A stretch of DNA of 33,315 nt from Microbispora amethystogenes (GTDB lineage Bacteria > Actinomycetota > Actinomycetes > Streptosporangiales > Streptosporangiaceae): the NCBI RefSeq assembly GCF_016863015.1, contig NZ_BOOB01000070.1, forward strand, positions 1 through 33,315, in the 5' to 3' direction. The notes under the pieces are model-generated. The model saw nothing but the letters and a program-made list of their open reading frames with translations, did no database searches and was not told the origin of the DNA. The position numbers and the translations under genes are program-made. Of this stretch, positions 31,925 through 33,315 are shown one piece after another. Positions within the stretch are counted from its first letter, which is position 1; each line of letters opens with the position of its first letter.

Positions 31925-32026
31925 GGCCCGGCGGACACGCGTGTCCGCCGGGCCCGGCGTTCTCAGCAGGAGGCTGCGAAAGGCCCCCGGCAACCTCTAC
32001 TGAACGGTGATCTTGTCGACTTCGAC
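31925..32026. repeat. Right copy of the hairpin and peptidase 3' tail
   Basis: The 14-bp hairpin (arms 31925-31938 and 31941-31954) and the peptidase end codons (31999-32026) correspond to 20975-21048. Spacing between the two parts is longer here (44 bases). This copy is in its natural place after the peptidase stop. Confidence 0.8.
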
Positions 32027-33235
32027 CGTGATGCCCTTCACCTCGGGGGTGGAGGTCGCGGTCATGACGGAGCCGGTGCCCGCGGACACGCCCTTCAACG
32101 TGAAGGAGTAGCTGAGCGTGCCGCCGCGTAGACGCCGGGCGCTCCGGTGCCGTCCAGGTCGGTCCAGTACGGCGCGAGCACGCCGTTCGGCTGGGCGGTG
32201 TCGGGGAGCGTCTGCGGCGTCGACTGGATGTCCGCCGAGCCGTTCGTGCCGCCCGCGACCGTGTAGCCGTCGGAGACGACGCCGATCCTGGTGAACGTAC
32301 GGCCCGCGAAGGTGTACGCCGGGACGGTGTAGTTCAGCGCCTCCTCGTCGCCGATGGGCGTCGGGGTGATGCCGAAGGCCGCGAGCGGAACGTAGCCGAC
32401 CGGGCTGGAACCCGGGGCGATGACCGGCCTGTCCGGCTGCCTCCCCGCCAGCGTCTTCTTGGTCGTCACGAGCTGGCTGCCGACCTGGGTCGCGCCGGTG
32501 ACGCCGGTGAGCCGCAGCTTGGCGTCGAGCGTGCTGAGCGCGGTGACCTCGGTGTCCTGCAGGGTGGTGTTCTGCACCGAGACCGTGCAGGTGGACTGCC
32601 CGGTGTTCCTGGCGATGGTGCTCGGCGTGCAGGTCTGGTCGATCGGGACCGCGCCCTCGCGCCGGTAGAAGGCCACCGGCAGGTGCTGCTCCCGGCTGCC
32701 GCCGACCTGCTTGAGGTTCACCTGGCCGAAGTACTGCCCGTCGGGCAGGTCCGGCGCGGTGATCAGGATGGTGACCTTCTGGCTCTTGCCCGGCTTCACC
32801 GTGAAGAGCGGCAGCAGCACCGTGATGTTCGCCCCGCTGACCGTGGTGCCCAGCGCGGTGTACGTGAGCGTCTTGGTGGTCGGGTTGACGAACGTACGCT
32901 TCGCACTGATCACGCCCGGCATGACGGGCGCGTTCACCGACGGCAGGTTGAGGTCGATCCGGTTCAGCGGGTCGGCGGCCGAGGCGGCGTAGTTCACCGC
33001 GGTCTCGTCCAGGGTCAGGCCCGCGTCACCCGCCTTGGTCAGGTCGATGCGCCCGCCGCCGTAGTCGAACCCGCCCTGCCTCACCGCCCGCCGAGGACGA
33101 GACGAACACGCCCGCGGCGTACGCGTCCAGGAACGCGAGTTCGACCGCGTCGCTGTAGGGATCGGAGCTGCCGCCGATCGAGAAGTTGATGACCCGTACG
33201 CCGTCGGCGATGGCCTGCGCCACCGAGTCGGACTG
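31997..33235 (-). pseudogene. Broken S8 (subtilisin-like) secreted peptidase
   Basis: Reading leftward, a catalytic-domain piece (ADGVRVINFSIGGSSDPYSDAVELAFLDAYAAGVFVSSSAGG, around the region before the active Ser) is cut near 33090. It is joined out of frame to the C-terminal region FDYGGGRIDLTKAGDAGLTLDET...DLNLPSVNAP. The several hundred residues normally between them are missing. A second break near 32115-32125 joins APGVYAA to GTLSYSFTLKGVS...VEVDKITVQ, again out of frame. The N-terminal part is replaced by the IS end at 33236. It therefore carries two deletions and an insertion and cannot make a working enzyme. The C-terminal Fn3-like portion remains open over 32095-33084. Confidence 0.8.
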
Positions 33236-33315
33236 TTGACGCGCTCCTCGGCCTGAAGGCCGGGGATTCAGCCCGTGCCGCGTTGTGCGGCACCTCTGCG
33301 GCTTCCTGCTTCACC
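33236..33315 (-). mobile_element. IS200/IS605-type right end with omegaRNA-like scaffold and tnpB C-terminus
   Basis: In minus orientation the edge reads a frame beginning VKQEAAEVPHNAARAESPAF, typical of actinobacterial TnpB tails. It overlaps a hairpin pair (GGTGCCGC/GCGGCAC and CCGGCCT-TCA-GGCCG) and ends GAGGAGCGCGTCAA at 33236. This has the layout of the IS605-group RE and the 3' part of the omegaRNA, whose guide is the next 16-20 bases: here peptidase DNA at 33216-33235. The rest of the element is beyond the window. Confidence 0.75.

Overview
The window looks like chromosomal DNA of a high-GC filamentous actinomycete. The signs are dense GC-rich coding, GTG starts, ATGA/GTGA stop-start overlaps, a WhiB protein, an AICE-type transfer operon, and thioamitide-type biosynthesis genes. 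A Streptosporangiales host is a guess; nothing in the window fixes the genus.

Region 1 (about 1-10,620) is a mobile island. A leftward operon carries a small membrane protein, WhiB, NUDIX, a Cys-rich mini-protein, a DUF4177-like protein, an RRQRL zinc protein, a Spd-like membrane protein, two small proteins and the start of an FtsK/Tra translocase. This is the transfer module of an actinomycete integrative and conjugative element (AICE). It faces a rightward XRE repressor across an array of TAGCGC half-sites. The cargo is less GC-rich: an XRE/cysteine-hydrolase pair, and a leftward pair encoding a ComF-like phosphoribosyltransferase and a DprA-HAD fusion, a candidate defence or nucleotide-signalling module. 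A decayed inverted copy of WhiB-NUDIX-RRQRL lies at 6563-6857. The right end holds a 3' half of tRNA-Tyr (an att-site footprint), a strong hairpin and the C-terminal stub of a second integrase, as expected from tandem AICE insertions.

Region 2 (about 10,700-20,300) is host-type sequence: a secreted repeat protein with an OmpR/histidine-kinase pair; a phosphorothioate-dependent SBD-HNH restriction enzyme; a mini membrane protein; a Tat-exported protein with three WRWC repeats; a 1284-residue HTH-NTPase-TM-WD40 (nSTAND-like) protein; and a secreted I36-type inhibitor.

Region 3 (21,109-31,710) is a complete thioamitide (thioviridamide-like) RiPP cluster. The 77-residue precursor ends in TFTGALVTPATHC. 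The rightward operon adds an intact APH-type kinase, a HopA1-family protein, YcaO, TfuA, a PhyH-type dioxygenase, a papain-like protease and a membrane protein. The divergent leftward operon has a degenerate APH protein, a Cys-decarboxylase-like flavoprotein and a PRMT-like methyltransferase. A TetR gene closes the cluster. Expected chemistry: YcaO/TfuA thioamidation, Thr dehydration, Cys decarboxylation to an AviMeCys ring, and His N-methylation and beta-hydroxylation.

Region 4 (31,900-33,315) is a broken S8 peptidase gene, interrupted at the right edge by the RE end of an IS200/IS605-type element with an omegaRNA-like hairpin. The last codons and the terminator hairpin of this peptidase recur on the other side of the RiPP cluster (20,975-21,048), which suggests the cluster was inserted beside it.
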